A stretch of DNA of 64,000 nucleotides from Kitasatospora herbaricolor (GTDB lineage Bacteria > Actinomycetota > Actinomycetes > Streptomycetales > Streptomycetaceae): the NCBI RefSeq assembly GCF_030813695.1, contig NZ_JAUSVA010000002.1:7959501-8023500 (forward strand), given 5' to 3'. Shown here in pieces: positions 55,857-64,000 of this stretch. Below the pieces are notes generated by a model. It saw only the letters and a list, made by a program, of their open reading frames with translations, did not search any database and was not told the origin of the DNA. The translations under genes and the position numbers were made by a program. Every line of letters begins with the position of its first letter. Within the stretch, counting starts at the first letter, position 1.

Positions 55857-57074
55857 TCAACCGCCCTGCCGCGCCGGGGAGCCGGTGGTGCGCCCCAGCC
55901 ACAGCGCGGCCAGCAGGCACAGCGCCGAGAGCCCGGCGAGCAGCAGCGGGACGGCGCGCACCCCGGACCACTCGATCGCCTTGCCGAGCGCCGGGCCCGC
56001 CGCGACGCCGCCGAGCATGGACGCGGCGACGACCAGGGCGCCCGCCCGTCGTGCCTGCGGCGCGGCCCGGTTCAGCCAGGGCAGGCCGGTCGGGAAGATC
56101 GGCGCGATGAACAGCCCCACACCGGCGTAGGCGTAGGGCGCGAGACCGGGGACGGAGGCCAGCAACAGGCAGGCCGTCATCCCCGCGCAGGAGGCGGTGA
56201 TGACGGCCCGGGCGGTGAAGCGCAGCGCCATCGGCGCGACGAGGAACCGGCCGACGGTCAGCATCAGCCAGTAGACGGACGTGGCGGTGGCGGCGAGACC
56301 CGCGCGGTGGCCGACCGTCTCCAGATGGGTGGGCTCCCAGCCGCCGACGCCCGCCTCGATGCCGACATGCAGGACGTAGAGCACGACGAAGGCCGCCAGC
56401 ACCGTGCGCAGGCTGCGGCTCGCGGCTCCGTCGGGGGCGTCCGCCCGCGCGGTGCCGCCGTCCGGTGCCCGCGCCTCCCGGGGGCGCACGCCCCGCAGGA
56501 GGAGCAGCAGCGGCAGGTCGGCGAGCGCGAAGCCGAGGAAGACCGCGGGGTAGTGCTCGGGGCCCACCGCGCCGATGAGCACCGGGCCGAGGATCGCGCC
56601 CACCCCGAAGTGGGCGTTGAGGATGTTCAGCATGGCGGCCGAGCGGTGCCCGAAGCCCACCGCGAAGAGCTGGTTGAGACCGTAGTCGATGCCGCCGAAG
56701 CCGAGCCCGGCCAGCAGCGCGGCGGCCAGCGCGAAGGGCCAGGCCGGCGCCAGGGCGAAGCCGGCCGAACCGACGGCCATCAGCAGGTACGAGCTGCCCA
56801 GGATCCGCCGGTCGCCCAGCGTGCCCTGCAGCCGGTCGAAGAGCAGGACACCGGCCACGCCGCCGACGAAGTGGGCGCTCAGGCCCAGCCCCGCGGCGGA
56901 CGGGGAGAGCCCGAACTCCTCGCGCAGGGCGGGGATCGCCGGTCCGTACAGGGCCTGGAGCGCGCCGATGAGGACGAAGCCGACGCAGGAGGCGACCACC
57001 GCCGCCGGGCTGAACAGCGCGGCCGCCGGCGGGCCGGCCGTAGCGGCCCGGCGCAGCTGCGGTCCGGCGCTCAT
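55857..57074 (-). CDS. MFS transporter, 12 transmembrane segments
   Basis: 405 residues from ATG at 57074 (an upstream reading to 57134 adds His/Pro-rich residues). The first helix is VVASCVGFVLIGALQALYGP and the motif after TM2 is FDRLQGTLGDRRILGSSYLL. Further helices include GIDYGLNQLFAVGF, HFGVGAILGPVLIGAVGP and a charged central loop (RPREARAPDGGTARADAPDG). The pattern resembles fucose-permease-type sugar or organic-solute transporters (GXXDXGXN-like GIDYGLN). Its promoter region at 57301-57345 is strikingly A/T-rich. Confidence 0.88.
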   Translation of the reverse strand: MSAGPQLRRAATAGPPAAALFSPAAVVASCVGFVLIGALQALYGPAIPALREEFGLSPSAAGLGLSAHFVGGVAGVLLFDRLQGTLGDRRILGSSYLLMAVGSAGFALAPAWPFALAAALLAGLGFGGIDYGLNQLFAVGFGHRSAAMLNILNAHFGVGAILGPVLIGAVGPEHYPAVFLGFALADLPLLLLLRGVRPREARAPDGGTARADAPDGAASRSLRTVLAAFVVLYVLHVGIEAGVGGWEPTHLETVGHRAGLAATATSVYWLMLTVGRFLVAPMALRFTARAVITASCAGMTACLLLASVPGLAPYAYAGVGLFIAPIFPTGLPWLNRAAPQARRAGALVVAASMLGGVAAGPALGKAIEWSGVRAVPLLLAGLSALCLLAALWLGRTTGSPARQGG

Positions 57075-57434
57075 CCGGACACCCGGGCGGGTGCGGGCCG
57101 GCGGGTGCGGGTGGTGGCAAGGGAGGCTGACCATCCGCTGTCCGCGGGCGGGACGGATCCCGGCCCCGTGGCCGGGGCGGTCGGGGCGGTGCTCGGCATC
57201 GGTGTGCTCCCCCAGGAATCCTCGGATCGGTTTCCGGACCCGGGAGGCAGGGCGCGCGGATCGCGCTTCCCGGCGAAACCACGGCGGGCCCGGTTCTCAG
57301 GATTCAACCAGAAGTCACATATACCAACAACGTATTTTGTTTGACCGCCGCCGGGGCGCGCCGCCGGCCCGGTCGTGGACGGCGGAGAGCCTGCCGTCCA
57401 CGACCGGGCCGTGCGGTCGCCCTGTGGTGCACCC
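57075..57434. other. intergenic region upstream of the MFS gene, 360 bases
   Basis: Left part GC-rich without signals; 57301-57345 is the most A/T-rich stretch of the area (on the minus strand, GTTGTTGGTATATGTGAC with possible -10 TATATG) and should hold the MFS promoter. The right part holds the terminator of the GH43 gene. Confidence 0.5.
57365..57411 (-). terminator. strong hairpin terminator of the GH43 gene
   Basis: A perfect 19-bp stem (57365-57383 with 57393-57411), 9-base loop, 24 bases beyond the stop codon on the minus strand. Confidence 0.88.
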
Positions 57435-58880
57435 TCAGACGGTGGTCCGCTGCCAGTGCTGGTTGGTGCCGCCGGAGCAGGCCCACTGGTCGAGCGCGGT
57501 GCCGTCGGCGGTCGAGGTGTTGACCACGTCGAGGCACTTGCCGCTGTGCCTGGCGACGATCTCGACGTAGCCGGCCGTGTCGGTGGCGCGGAGCTTCCAC
57601 TGCTGGGACGGCTGGCCGTTGCAGGTGTTCTGGACGGCGAGTGCGCCGTCCGCGGTGGAGGCACCGGCGATGTCGAGGCACTTGCCGCTGTGCCTGGCCA
57701 TGATCTGGACGTACCCGGTACCGAGCTTCTTGATCCAGAACTGGTCGTTGGCGCCGGCGCCGCAGCCCCACTGGATCAGCTGGACCGCGTCCGAGGTGTC
57801 GTAGTTGGCCACGTCGGCGCACTTGCCGCTGTGCTGGGCCGCCAGGGTCTCCCAGACCACGTTCATGCCCTTGACGGTTCCGGCCGCCGTGTCGATGGTG
57901 ATCTGCGGCGAGTACTCCAGGCTCATCGTCGTCTTGGTCGGGAACTTGACCGGCAGCCAGACGTACTGGGAGTCGTTGACCGACTTGCCCATCGAGTTGC
58001 CCCAGCGGTCGCCCATGTAGAGGAAGTTGGTGCCGCCGGTGCCCTGGACGGGCAGCACGTACGCGGTCTGGCTGCGGAAGGCCGTGGAGTCGCCGACGTC
58101 CTTCAGGCCGCTCCAGGAGCCGGTGATGCTGGTGGCGGTGGCGTACTTCTGCTGGTTGGGCGCCCAGCCGGTGGCGCCGGAGGTGAGCAGGAAGTACACG
58201 CCGCCCCGCTTGAACATCGCGGGGGCCTCCCGCGAGCTGCCCTGCCACAGGTTCTGCACCTGGGACTGGACACCGGTGTAGTCGGCCGTCAGCTTGTAGA
58301 CGTGCAGGTCCCGGTTCTCGTTGGCGGCGGAGATCATGTAGCCGGTGCCGTCGGTGTCCACGAAGGTGGTGATGTCGCGGGACATCTCGCCCAGCGGGCG
58401 GAAGCTGCCCTTGTAGCTGTAGTCGCCGTCCACCGTGCCGGAGACGGCCACCGCGGCCCGGGCCTCCCCGTAGTCCGCGCTGTTCTCCTTGTGCATCCAC
58501 ATCACGAACTGGTGCGTCGCGGCGTTGTACATGACCTTGGGCCGCTCGATGTTGGCGGACCCCAGCTCCGGGTCGGTGGCCTGGGTCAGCGCGTGGTTGC
58601 GGAACTCCCAGGTCTTGAGGTCGGTGGAGCGGTAGACCGAGACGTACCGGAAGGTGTTGTCGGCGTTCCGGTCCTCACCGAACCAGTAGTAGTACTGGTC
58701 CACCTTGACCACGCCGCCGCCGTGGGCGTGCACCGGGTTGCCGCTCGGGTCGGTGAACTGGGTGGCGTTGTCGATGCTGACCGGCGCGGCCTGCGCCGGG
58801 GCGACGGCACCGACCAGGGAGAGGGGGAGGGCGGCCAGCGCGGCGAACAGCGCCGCGGTGGCCTTGCTGCGGAGAGACAT
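57435..58880 (-). CDS. secreted GH43 glycosidase with CBM13 (exo-beta-1,3-galactanase type)
   Basis: 481 residues. A Sec signal peptide (1-31, cut after AQA) is followed by a five-bladed GH43 domain to ~345. Candidate active residues by alignment with exo-beta-1,3-galactanases are Glu112 (NIERPKVMYN), Asp169 (SRDITTFVDTDG), Glu218 (SREAPAMF) and Gln271 (FRSQTAYV); the unusual Gln in place of the catalytic base is typical of that subfamily. From ~348, three CBM13 repeats each carry HSGKC and a QxW (WETLAAQHSGKCADVANYDT, YVQIMARHSGKCLDIAGAST, YVEIVARHSGKCLDVVNTST). It acts on arabinogalactan side structures. Confidence 0.92.
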   Translation of the reverse strand: MSLRSKATAALFAALAALPLSLVGAVAPAQAAPVSIDNATQFTDPSGNPVHAHGGGVVKVDQYYYWFGEDRNADNTFRYVSVYRSTDLKTWEFRNHALTQATDPELGSANIERPKVMYNAATHQFVMWMHKENSADYGEARAAVAVSGTVDGDYSYKGSFRPLGEMSRDITTFVDTDGTGYMISAANENRDLHVYKLTADYTGVQSQVQNLWQGSSREAPAMFKRGGVYFLLTSGATGWAPNQQKYATATSITGSWSGLKDVGDSTAFRSQTAYVLPVQGTGGTNFLYMGDRWGNSMGKSVNDSQYVWLPVKFPTKTTMSLEYSPQITIDTAAGTVKGMNVVWETLAAQHSGKCADVANYDTSDAVQLIQWGCGAGANDQFWIKKLGTGYVQIMARHSGKCLDIAGASTADGALAVQNTCNGQPSQQWKLRATDTAGYVEIVARHSGKCLDVVNTSTADGTALDQWACSGGTNQHWQRTTV

Positions 58881-59463
58881 GTGGGTTACCTCTTGCTCTT
58901 CACTTCAGGCATGACCGGTCCGTGCTCCGGGCGGCCCGGAGGCGCAGGTGGGGACGGACGTGCGAGGTCATGCGGTGGGCGGAGGCGACGGCCGGCCGGC
59001 TGTGCCGGGCGGGAGGGCGGTCGCGGTCCCGAGGAGGGGCGGGCGTACCGGTGGTGGCCGGTCGCTCGGTGCACCGTCGCTCCGGGTGGGGTGGGCCGGG
59101 GGCGGTGAACCGTGGTGGTGCGCCGGTTCCGCAGACCATGACGAGAGCGTGATGTCTGCGCTAACACAGCGGGTTGAGGAGAGTCTGGGAGCAGGGCCGG
59201 AGTCTGTCAAGGCACTGCGCGTGGGACGCTCCCGGCCGCCCGGCCCGGGTGCGGCCACCGCACCCGGGCGGCCCTGCGAATCCCTGGGGCCGGGACGGGC
59301 CCTGCCGGTGTTCGTCCGCTTTCCGCCCGAATCGTGCCTCGCGATGCACGGTGCGCAGGCGGCGGGCACGGATGGGTAACGGCGAGCCCGGCGGCGGCCG
59401 GACAGGCTCGGCGTACGGGGCGTACGGCGGGCCGGTCCGTCCGGCGTACGGCTCAGGCACGGG
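58881..59463. other. intergenic region upstream of the GH43 gene, 583 bases
   Basis: No coding signal. Holds the minus-strand RBS AGAGGT before the GH43 start, the dyad at 59130-59160, and three copies of GCGTACGG (59411, 59420, 59444) near the end of the sensor gene, which may form a loose terminator. Confidence 0.5.
59130..59160. promoter_or_regulatory. inverted repeat, possible operator of the GH43 gene
   Basis: CGCAGAC (59130-59136) and GTCTGCG (59154-59160), 17 bases apart, 250 bases upstream of the GH43 start in the only moderately A/T-rich part of the gap. Confidence 0.4.
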
Positions 59464-62328
59464 TCAGAGTTCCAGGTCGTCCCACTCGCCCGCGAACATG
59501 TCGCCCAGGGCCTCGTCGTCCGGTACCCCGCTGCTGTCGAGCGACTGGGAGGCCCAGATGGTCTTCCCCCGGGTGGAGTACCGCGTGCCCCAGCGCTCGG
59601 CGTACCGGGCGACCAGGAACAGGCCGCGGCCCCCTTCGTCGGTGTCCTTGGCACGGCGGATGTGCGGGGCCGTGCTGCTCCCGTCGGACACCTCGCAGAC
59701 CAGGGTCTCGGTGAGCAGCAGACGGACGTGGATCGGCACCTTGCCGTAGCGGACGGCGTTGGTGATCAGTTCGCTGAGGATGAGTTCGGTGCCGAAGGAG
59801 ATGTGGTCCAGGCCCCACTCCGCCAGCTTGCGGGCGCAGGCGTTGCGCACCGGGCCGACCGCCGCCGGGTCCGGTTCGACGTCCCATTCGGCGACCCGCT
59901 CCGGGGCGAGCAGCCGGGTCTGCGCCACCAGCAGCGCCACGTCGTCGTCGGGCCGGGTCGACAGCATCGACTCCATCACGCCCGCGCACACCTCCTCCGG
60001 CCGGCGGTCCGGCCCGCCCACGGCCTGCCGCAGGGCCTCCAGCGCCGTGTCCAGGTCACGGGTGCGGTTCTGCAGCAGACCGTCGGTGTAGAGGACCAGC
60101 CGGGAGCCCTCGGGCAGGGTCGCCTCGGCGGTCTCCACGGGCATGCCCGCGCCCAGGCCCAGCGGCGGGGACACCGTCGGGCGGAGGAAGGTCACCGTCC
60201 CGTCGGGGTGGACCAGCGCCGGCGGCGGGTGGCCGGCCGTGGCCGCGGTGACCCGACCGCGGACGGCGTCGTAGATGACGTACAGGCAGGTGGCGCCGGT
60301 GATCGCCGGCTGCGTGCTGCCCTCGGCGTCCTCGCCCTCCTCGTCCTGGGCGTCGATCCGCGCCACCAGCTCGTCCAGGTGGCTCACCAGTTCGTCCGGA
60401 GGCAGGTCCAGGGTCGAGAAGTTGTGGATGGCGACCCGTAGCCGGCCCATGGTCGCCGCCGCGTGCAGGCCGTGGCCGACCACGTCGCCGACCACCAGCG
60501 CGACCCGGGCGCCGGGCAGCGGGATCACGTCGAACCAGTCGCCGCCCACCCCGGCCTGCGCGGGCAGGTAGCGGTGGGCCACCTCCAAGGACTCCTGGGC
60601 GGGCACGCCGCGGGGCATCAGACTGCGCTGCAGGGTCACCGCGGTCGCGTGCTCGCGGGTGTAGCGCCGGGCGTTGTCGATGGACACCGCCGCCCGTCCG
60701 GCGAGCTCCTCGGCGAACGAGAGGTCCTCCCGGTCGAAGGGCGGGGAGTTCCCGGCCCGCCAGAAGTTCACCAGGCCCAGCACCACCCCGCGGGCCTGCA
60801 GGGGCACCACCGCCAGGGAGTGGATCCCGTAGTCGAGGATCTTCCGGGCCCGCGCGCCGTCCTGGCCCTGCCAGCCGGGGGAGCCGGCCAGATCCGGCTC
60901 CAGCACGGACCGGCCGTCCGCCACGCTGGTCGCCATGGGGGTGCCCGGCACGAAGTGGATCAGCTGGCCGACCGGGTAGAGCGGGTGGTCCGCCGCGAGG
61001 CCGGCGACGGCGGTGCGGCGCAGCTCGGTGCTGGCCCCGCTCGGCTCCTCGCCGCGCAGGACCTGGTCCTGCAGCTCGACCGTGACCACGTCCGCGAACC
61101 CGGGGACGGCCGTCTGGGCCAGCTCGTCGGCGGTGTGCGGGACGTCCAGGGTGGACCCGATCCGCATCCCGGCGTCGTAGAGCATCCGCAGCCGCCCGCG
61201 GGCCACCTCGGCCCGGCCCGAGAGCGTCCGCAGCTCGGTGGTGTCCCGCAGGGTCACCACGCTCGTGCGGTGCACACCGTAGGGCGTGGTGGACCGCTTG
61301 TTGAGGGAGAGCAGCCGGTCCGCCGCCAGGTGGACCTCGTCGGTGGCGATCCGGTCGGAGGCGAGGAGTTCGGCGGTGCCCGCGTCCAGGCCCAGCGAGT
61401 CCACGGGGCGGCCCTCCGCGTCGGCGGGCAGGTCCAGCAGCCGCCGGGCCTCGTCGTTGGCCAGCAGCAGCCGGCCGTCGGCCCCGGTGATGAGCACGCC
61501 CTCGCGCACCGCGTGCAGGACGGCGTCGTGGTGCTCGTACATCCTGGTCATCTCGGCCGGGCCGAGGCCGTGCGTCTGGCGGCTCAGCCGGCGGCTGACC
61601 AGGCCCGCGCCGACCGCGGCGAGGGCCACGGCCGCGCCCGCGCTGACCAGGAAGACGGGCAGCTGCCGGTTGACCGTCTTCTGCACCGACTCCACGGTGA
61701 CCGGGGCGGAGACGATGCCGACGACCTGGCCCGAGGCGTCCTTCACGGGCGCGGCCGAGATCACCGACGGGCCGAGCGCGCCGTTGAAGGTCCGGGTGAA
61801 GGCCTGGCCCTCGGCGGCCTGCGCGTAGGGACCGATCACGTGCTTGCCCAGCTGCGAGAGGTCGCTGTGGGTCAGGGTGATCCCGTCGAGCTTGTACACG
61901 ATCAGGGCGTCGACGCCGGCGGCCTTGCGGGTTTCCTCGGCGAGCGGCTGCAGCGTGGCGCTCGGGTCCGGGCCGTTCAGGGCGGACACGAGTCCGGGGG
62001 CGTGTGCGAAGGACTCGGCGGCGGCGAGGGTGCGGTGCCGGGCGTCGGCCATGGTGTCGCGCCGGGTCTGCACCACGACGGCCACCAGCGCGGCGGCGAC
62101 CAGCAGGATCACCAGCATCAGCTGGAGGAGGAAGACCTCCCGGGCGAAGCTGCGCGGGGTCTGCCGGGGCCGGGGGCGGCGCGCGCCCGGGGGCGCCACC
62201 GCGGTGATGTCCTCCGGCTGCGGGGGGTCGCCGGTTTCGGGAGGGGGCGGGTCCACCGTGCCGGCTTTGCCGGAACGGCGGGTCAGCCAACTCCGGAGAG
62301 TGCCCGAATACTGGCTCATACTCCCCAT
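59464..62328 (-). CDS. membrane sensor with PAS, GAF, PP2C and ATPase domains (RsbU/RsbW fusion)
   Basis: 954 residues. TM1 is at about 63-85 (FLLQLMLVILLVAAALVAVV). An extracytoplasmic sensor domain (~90-215) precedes TM2 (~223-245). A PAS domain (~270-370, GVLITGADGRLLLANDEARR) and a GAF domain (~390-545) follow. The SpoIIE PP2C domain has AGVGGDWFDVIPLPGARVAL, GDVVGHGLHAAATMG, YTDGLLQN and RPDDDVALLVAQT. A C-terminal RsbW-like ATPase has TELILSELITNAVRYG and EGGRGLFLVARYAERWG. This is a complete partner switch on one chain, a well-known Streptomyces architecture. A second in-frame ATG at 62319 follows a GGGGAG box and may be the true start. Confidence 0.92.
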   Translation of the reverse strand: MGSMSQYSGTLRSWLTRRSGKAGTVDPPPPETGDPPQPEDITAVAPPGARRPRPRQTPRSFAREVFLLQLMLVILLVAAALVAVVVQTRRDTMADARHRTLAAAESFAHAPGLVSALNGPDPSATLQPLAEETRKAAGVDALIVYKLDGITLTHSDLSQLGKHVIGPYAQAAEGQAFTRTFNGALGPSVISAAPVKDASGQVVGIVSAPVTVESVQKTVNRQLPVFLVSAGAAVALAAVGAGLVSRRLSRQTHGLGPAEMTRMYEHHDAVLHAVREGVLITGADGRLLLANDEARRLLDLPADAEGRPVDSLGLDAGTAELLASDRIATDEVHLAADRLLSLNKRSTTPYGVHRTSVVTLRDTTELRTLSGRAEVARGRLRMLYDAGMRIGSTLDVPHTADELAQTAVPGFADVVTVELQDQVLRGEEPSGASTELRRTAVAGLAADHPLYPVGQLIHFVPGTPMATSVADGRSVLEPDLAGSPGWQGQDGARARKILDYGIHSLAVVPLQARGVVLGLVNFWRAGNSPPFDREDLSFAEELAGRAAVSIDNARRYTREHATAVTLQRSLMPRGVPAQESLEVAHRYLPAQAGVGGDWFDVIPLPGARVALVVGDVVGHGLHAAATMGRLRVAIHNFSTLDLPPDELVSHLDELVARIDAQDEEGEDAEGSTQPAITGATCLYVIYDAVRGRVTAATAGHPPPALVHPDGTVTFLRPTVSPPLGLGAGMPVETAEATLPEGSRLVLYTDGLLQNRTRDLDTALEALRQAVGGPDRRPEEVCAGVMESMLSTRPDDDVALLVAQTRLLAPERVAEWDVEPDPAAVGPVRNACARKLAEWGLDHISFGTELILSELITNAVRYGKVPIHVRLLLTETLVCEVSDGSSTAPHIRRAKDTDEGGRGLFLVARYAERWGTRYSTRGKTIWASQSLDSSGVPDDEALGDMFAGEWDDLEL

Positions 62329-62557
62329 TTATCCCGCTTCGGTGGGGTGGTGGCAAGGAGCGGTCCGGTGGCCGGGACACCGGGAGGGCGCCTCGCGGTG
62401 CGTCGGCGGACGGGTTCCCGGCGCCGCCGATCGGCGGCCCGGCCCGGTCGGCAGGGCTCTCACCAGGCACGATGCCCTCGTGCAGTTCGGCGCCGCCGGA
62501 GCCGGGGGAGCTTCGGAGCCGGGGCCGGGGCCGGCGGATTCCCCGTGCAGCGCAATG

Positions 62558-62596
62558 CCGGGGGCCGCGGGTACGTTCCGTGACCGCGGCCCCCGG
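62558..62596 (-). terminator. hairpin terminator of the GH35 gene
   Basis: A perfect 13-bp stem (62558-62570 with 62584-62596), 13-base loop, about 75 bases after the stop codon. Confidence 0.75.
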
Positions 62597-62618
62597 ACGG
62601 GGTGTTCCGATGCTCCCC

Positions 62619-62670
62619 ACCGGCACCGGCACCGGCACCGGGAGCGGGAGCGGGTGCGGGTGCGGGTGCG
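62619..62670. repeat. hexanucleotide repeat tract
   Basis: ACCGGC in tandem, then GGGAGC twice and GGGTGC three times, directly against the GH35 stop codon. Possibly slippage-prone; non-coding. Confidence 0.8.
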
Positions 62671-62671
62671 G

Positions 62672-64000
62672 CTACTCCTCGGTCGGTCCCAGGTCGGGGG
62701 TGTCGCGCAGTTCGACGGTGAGCGCGCGGTGGGCGGCGTGCAGCTCCAGCACGGTGATCTCGTTCGCCCCCTGGCGCAGGACGGGGCCGGGGACGTAGAG
62801 CGAGCGCTGGGGGCCGCGGGACCAGTGCCGGCCGAGGTGGAAGCCGTTGACCCAGACGTTGCCCTTGGTCCACCCGGGCAGGTGGAGGAAGGTGTCGGCG
62901 ACCTCGTCCAGGTGCACGGTGCCGCGGTGGAACGTCGGACCGACCTGCGCGGGGCCGTCCTCGGTGAAGGTGAGCCCGTCGAGCGAGCCGAGCGGCAACG
63001 GCCGGCTGGTCCAGCCGGTCAGCTCGGTGCCGTCCAGCATCACCCGGCCCAGCAGCCCCTTGCGGTCGTGGATCCCGCTGCCGTAGTTGACCCGGCCCTG
63101 GTTCTCCACCAGCACGCTCAGCAGGCTGCCCGCGCGCGGCACGGTGAAGGCCACGGCGTGCTCGTGGTTCTCGCGCTCCAGCACGCCGACCGGCTGGCCG
63201 TCCACGAAGACCTGGGCGCGGTCGTGGACGGTGCCCGGCTCCAGCAGGACGGGGCCGGCGGCCGGCAGGGCGCACTCGTAGAGGACGAAGCCGAAGTCCT
63301 GGCCCAGCTGCTCCATGGTGAGCGGCCGCTCGGAGACCACGGCGGTGCCGAGCGCCGCCAGGTTGGCGAACAGCGGCGCGCGGGAGTCCAGCCGGATGCC
63401 GGCGGCGGCGGTCCTGGGGCCGGGGGCGGGGACCGGCTCGGCCGGGACGGGGGCGTACTTGGCGATCACCTGGCGGAAGGCCTCGTACTTCTCGGTCGGG
63501 TCGCCGGCCTCGTCGAGCGGGGAGTCGTAGTCGTAGGAGCCGACGGTCGGCCGGTAGGTGTGCTTGTCGTTGGCGCCGTTGGTGAAGCCGAAGCTGGTGC
63601 CGCCGTGGAACATGTAGAGGTTCACCGAGGCGCCGGTGGCGAGCAGGGTGTCGAGCTCCTGCGCTGCCTGGGCGGGGTCGCGCACCACGTGGTGGCCGCC
63701 CCAGCGGTCGAACCAGCCGATCCAGAACTCGGTGCACATCAGCGGGCCGGCCGGCTGGTGCGCGCGCAGGGCGGCGAGGCCCTGTTCCGAGCGGCTGCCG
63801 AAGTTGGCCGTGGCGAGGAAGCCGGGCAGCGATCCGCGGGCCAGGTCACCGGGCTGGTCGCAGGTGAAGAGCGGGACGTCGACGCCGTAGCGGCGCAGCA
63901 GCTGGGCGAGGTGCGCCAGGTGCGCGGTGTCGTCGTCGTAGGCGCCGTACTCGTTCTCGATCTGCACGGCCAGGACCGGGCCGCCGTTGGTCGACAGGTG
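62672..64000 (-). CDS. beta-galactosidase, GH35 (5' end outside the window)
   Basis: 443 codons present; the gene enters from the right edge, where HLSTNGGPVLAVQIENEYGAYDD is already in frame. IENEYG contains the proton donor Glu; MCTEFWIGWFDRWGGHHVVR holds the nucleophile Glu. LYMFHGGTSFGFTNGAND and YDYDSPLDEAGDPTEKYEAF are further GH35 landmarks. The C-terminal beta domains (WTKGNVWVNGFHLGRHWSRG) follow. It hydrolyses terminal beta-galactosides, and with the GH43 exo-galactanase nearby, galactan breakdown is suggested. An internal GTG at 63967 is not the real start, because the motif GGPVLAV continues upstream. Confidence 0.92.
   Translation of the reverse strand, partial: HLSTNGGPVLAVQIENEYGAYDDDTAHLAHLAQLLRRYGVDVPLFTCDQPGDLARGSLPGFLATANFGSRSEQGLAALRAHQPAGPLMCTEFWIGWFDRWGGHHVVRDPAQAAQELDTLLATGASVNLYMFHGGTSFGFTNGANDKHTYRPTVGSYDYDSPLDEAGDPTEKYEAFRQVIAKYAPVPAEPVPAPGPRTAAAGIRLDSRAPLFANLAALGTAVVSERPLTMEQLGQDFGFVLYECALPAAGPVLLEPGTVHDRAQVFVDGQPVGVLERENHEHAVAFTVPRAGSLLSVLVENQGRVNYGSGIHDRKGLLGRVMLDGTELTGWTSRPLPLGSLDGLTFTEDGPAQVGPTFHRGTVHLDEVADTFLHLPGWTKGNVWVNGFHLGRHWSRGPQRSLYVPGPVLRQGANEITVLELHAAHRALTVELRDTPDLGPTEE

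Larger units (their letters stand above)
62329..62671. other. intergenic region between sensor and GH35 genes, 343 bases
   Basis: Upstream of the sensor gene, no good -10/-35 pair is evident. The half nearer the GH35 gene holds the terminator at 62558 and the hexamer repeats at 62619. Confidence 0.45.

Noticed and set aside
62619..62670. Possible CRISPR-like or regulatory repeat array
   Set aside because: Simple hexamer slippage tract with no spacers of constant length; no cas genes.

Overview
The base composition (very high GC, third-position G/C codons, GTG starts, RBS-led small ORFs, bald GC-rich stem-loop terminators without U-tracts) and the gene families (SigB/SigF sigma factors, SpoIIE-type PP2C phosphatases, SARP regulator, PF04672-type methyltransferase, CBM13 glycosidases) indicate a chromosomal segment of a Streptomycetaceae actinomycete (Streptomyces or Kitasatospora). 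No transposase, integrase, tRNA, rRNA or CRISPR array is visible.

Positions 1-17.4 kb are a dense general-stress / partner-switching region. It has a truncated anti-sigma-type ATPase at the left edge, a VOC protein, two very small hydrophobic proteins, a SigB/SigF-family sigma factor (2035-2949), a STAS antagonist, RsbW-like ATPases and a SpoIIE-type phosphatase. Its core is a six-gene, fully translationally coupled stressosome operon (10281-16467): RsbR, RsbS, RsbT, an ATPase-RsbX-like fusion, a hybrid histidine kinase, and a receiver-GAF-PP2C protein. Two paralogous minus-strand cassettes (small helix-turn-helix protein plus Rcp1-like response regulator; 6180-7006 and 16502-17343) lie on either side of it. 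The left cassette is divergent from a CHASE3-type kinase coupled to a receiver-PP2C protein. Phosphorelay and partner-switching signalling are thus wired into the same units. A further all-in-one sensor-PP2C-ATPase protein sits at 59464-62328.

Positions 17.5-33 kb are mixed. They hold a VKOR-DsbA disulfide pair and a membrane protein, an Fpg/Nei glycosylase, an S-adenosyl methyltransferase, a lipoprotein polysaccharide deacetylase, an NAD(P)-dependent epimerase divergent from a TetR regulator across an ordered operator array, a small secreted protein, a GH20 hexosaminidase, two methyltransferases, an M1 aminopeptidase, and a tandem SMR transporter pair divergent from a MarR regulator.

Positions 33-48.7 kb contain a giant HEAT-like repeat protein, a holin-like two-gene pair, a coupled three-gene GMC/FAD dehydrogenase operon with Fe-S cysteines, a ricin-lectin-like exported protein, an acetyl-CoA-synthetase-like remnant carrying a 27-bp perfect palindrome, several proteins of unknown function, a PadR regulator and two NTF2-fold proteins.

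Positions 48.8-57 kb look like a small specialised-metabolism or regulatory unit: a cytochrome P450 divergent from an FHA-domain/FAD-monooxygenase fusion, with a SARP regulator, a hydrolase and an MFS transporter. The 538-bp divergent region carries three heptamers at 11-bp spacing, the geometry expected of a SARP operator. The right end (57.4-64 kb) carries a GH43-CBM13 enzyme (exo-galactanase type), the large sensor phosphatase, and a GH35 beta-galactosidase cut by the window edge.
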